A stretch of 7,035 nucleotides of DNA, from positions 1 to 7,035 of the forward strand of contig MHIV01000032.1 of the NCBI GenBank assembly GCA_001817685.1, read 5' to 3'. This DNA is from Candidatus Colwellbacteria bacterium RIFCSPHIGHO2_02_FULL_45_17. GTDB taxonomy: Bacteria; Patescibacteriota; Minisyncoccia; UBA6257; Colwellbacteraceae. How positions within the stretch are numbered: the first letter of the stretch is position 1; every line of letters begins with the position of its first letter. A program made the position numbers and the translations under genes. The notes beneath the pieces were generated by a model. It ran no database searches, was not told the DNA's origin, and worked only from the letters and a program-made list of their open reading frames with translations. Below are positions 6,559 through 7,035 of the stretch, in pieces.

Positions 6559-7035
6559 ATGTCTGAAAGAAAAAAAATCAAGGTTTCAAAATCTATCTTG
6601 GACAAAGAGGAGGTTGGCGCTGTCTCGAGAGTAATGCTCGAGGACGGTTATATCGGCATGGGACAGGAAGTAAAGAAGTTTGAGGAGGAACTACAGAGTT
6701 TTCTTAAAACAGATATGGCGCTCACTCTTGTAAATACCTGTACGTCCGCACTTCACTTAGCTACTTTGGCTGTTACAGAACCAGGAGACGAGGTGCTTAT
6801 ACAATCGCTCACATACCTTGCTAGCTTTCAGGCAATAAGTGCCGCAGGCGCAGTGCCAGTTGCATGCGAAGTGTTACCCGAGAATCTCACGATAAACCTT
6901 AAAGATGCAGAAAAAAAGATTTCTTCAAAGACAAAAGCGATTATGCCCGTGCATTATGCGAGTGATCCGGGGGACTTGGATTCTATCTATGAATTTGCAA
7001 AGAAGCATGGCTTAAGGGTAATCGAGGATGCAGCT
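6559..7035 (+). CDS. DegT/DnrJ/EryC1/StrS family sugar aminotransferase, N-terminal part (3' end outside window)
   Basis: The first 159 residues of a PLP-dependent sugar aminotransferase, a family of about 370-400 residues. Family hallmarks appear in order: GYIGMGQEVKKFEEEL (30-45), VNTCTSALHLA (58-68, the phosphate-binding N-x-C/G-T segment), PGDEVL (75-80), SLTYLASFQAI (83-93), GAVPV (97-101), KTKAIMPVHYA (124-134) and VIEDAA (154-159). The window ends there, before the lysine that should bind PLP, so catalytic completeness cannot be judged. The family adds an amino group from glutamate to 3- or 4-keto nucleotide sugars. That fits directly with the 4,6-dehydratase-like SDR upstream, and together they would make an amino-dideoxysugar nucleotide. 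ATG 6559 lies 2 nt after the previous stop. No Shine-Dalgarno is well placed, so coupled translation is likely. Confidence 0.95.
   Translation, partial: MSERKKIKVSKSILDKEEVGAVSRVMLEDGYIGMGQEVKKFEEELQSFLKTDMALTLVNTCTSALHLATLAVTEPGDEVLIQSLTYLASFQAISAAGAVPVACEVLPENLTINLKDAEKKISSKTKAIMPVHYASDPGDLDSIYEFAKKHGLRVIEDAA

Noticed and set aside
6733..6747. Cys61 in place of Gly in the N-S-G-T segment of the aminotransferase as an anomaly
   Set aside because: Variants of the form N-[ST]-C-T-S-A-L are, to my knowledge, common in DegT-family sugar aminotransferases.
1..7035. Alternative genetic code (TGA recoded), suggested by the absence of TGA stops
   Set aside because: All six visible genes are full length and uninterrupted under the standard code. 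Six stops without TGA is too small a sample, and a recoded genome should show in-frame TGA.

Overview
This 7 kb window is bacterial. It is a dense, one-directional stretch of a surface-glycan (O-antigen, capsule or similar polysaccharide) and amino-sugar locus. All seven genes read on the + strand, and both end genes are cut by the window edges. I cannot name the organism. GC looks moderate. All six visible stop codons are TAA (5) or TAG (1), and every reading frame is intact under the standard code. Shine-Dalgarno signals are weak or missing before most genes. One promoter sits so close to its start codon that the transcript would be leaderless. Together with the small excisionase-type regulator, this would suit an uncultivated lineage such as the candidate phyla radiation, but that is a low-confidence inference.

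Left part (1-2193): the C-terminal part of a class I SAM methyltransferase, a 106-bp spacer, then a roughly 510-residue protein. Its C-terminal half resembles the CDP-glycerol glycerophosphotransferase/GT-B-like 'surface carbohydrate biosynthesis' proteins. Both left-hand genes prefer CGN arginine codons.

Junction (2194-2278): a short non-coding stretch with a 10-bp direct repeat (TTGACACCAG, two perfect copies plus a degenerate third). A TATACT -10 box lies just downstream and ends 8 nt before the ATG of a small helix-turn-helix protein. An AGGAGGT ribosome-binding-like sequence abuts the -10 box and shares one base with it.

Right part (2279-7035): a tightly packed operon. It holds the HTH regulator, a dTDP-glucose 4,6-dehydratase-like SDR, a three-part zinc-ribbon/methyltransferase/APH-type kinase fusion, a second methyltransferase, and the start of a DegT/DnrJ/EryC1/StrS sugar aminotransferase. 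Gaps are 2, 15, 1 and 2 nt. Arginine codon use shifts to roughly half or more AGA/AGG in the SDR and the genes after it.

Working model (inference): the SDR and aminotransferase make a nucleotide-linked amino-deoxysugar, and the methyltransferases decorate it or the finished glycan. The methyltransferase-kinase fusion is laid out like WbdD, the E. coli O9a enzyme that stops chain growth by adding a methyl phosphate cap. The HTH protein may control the operon through the repeats in its own promoter. The most notable points are this fusion, two non-conservative changes in signature residues of the SDR, and the repeat/promoter/leaderless-start arrangement.
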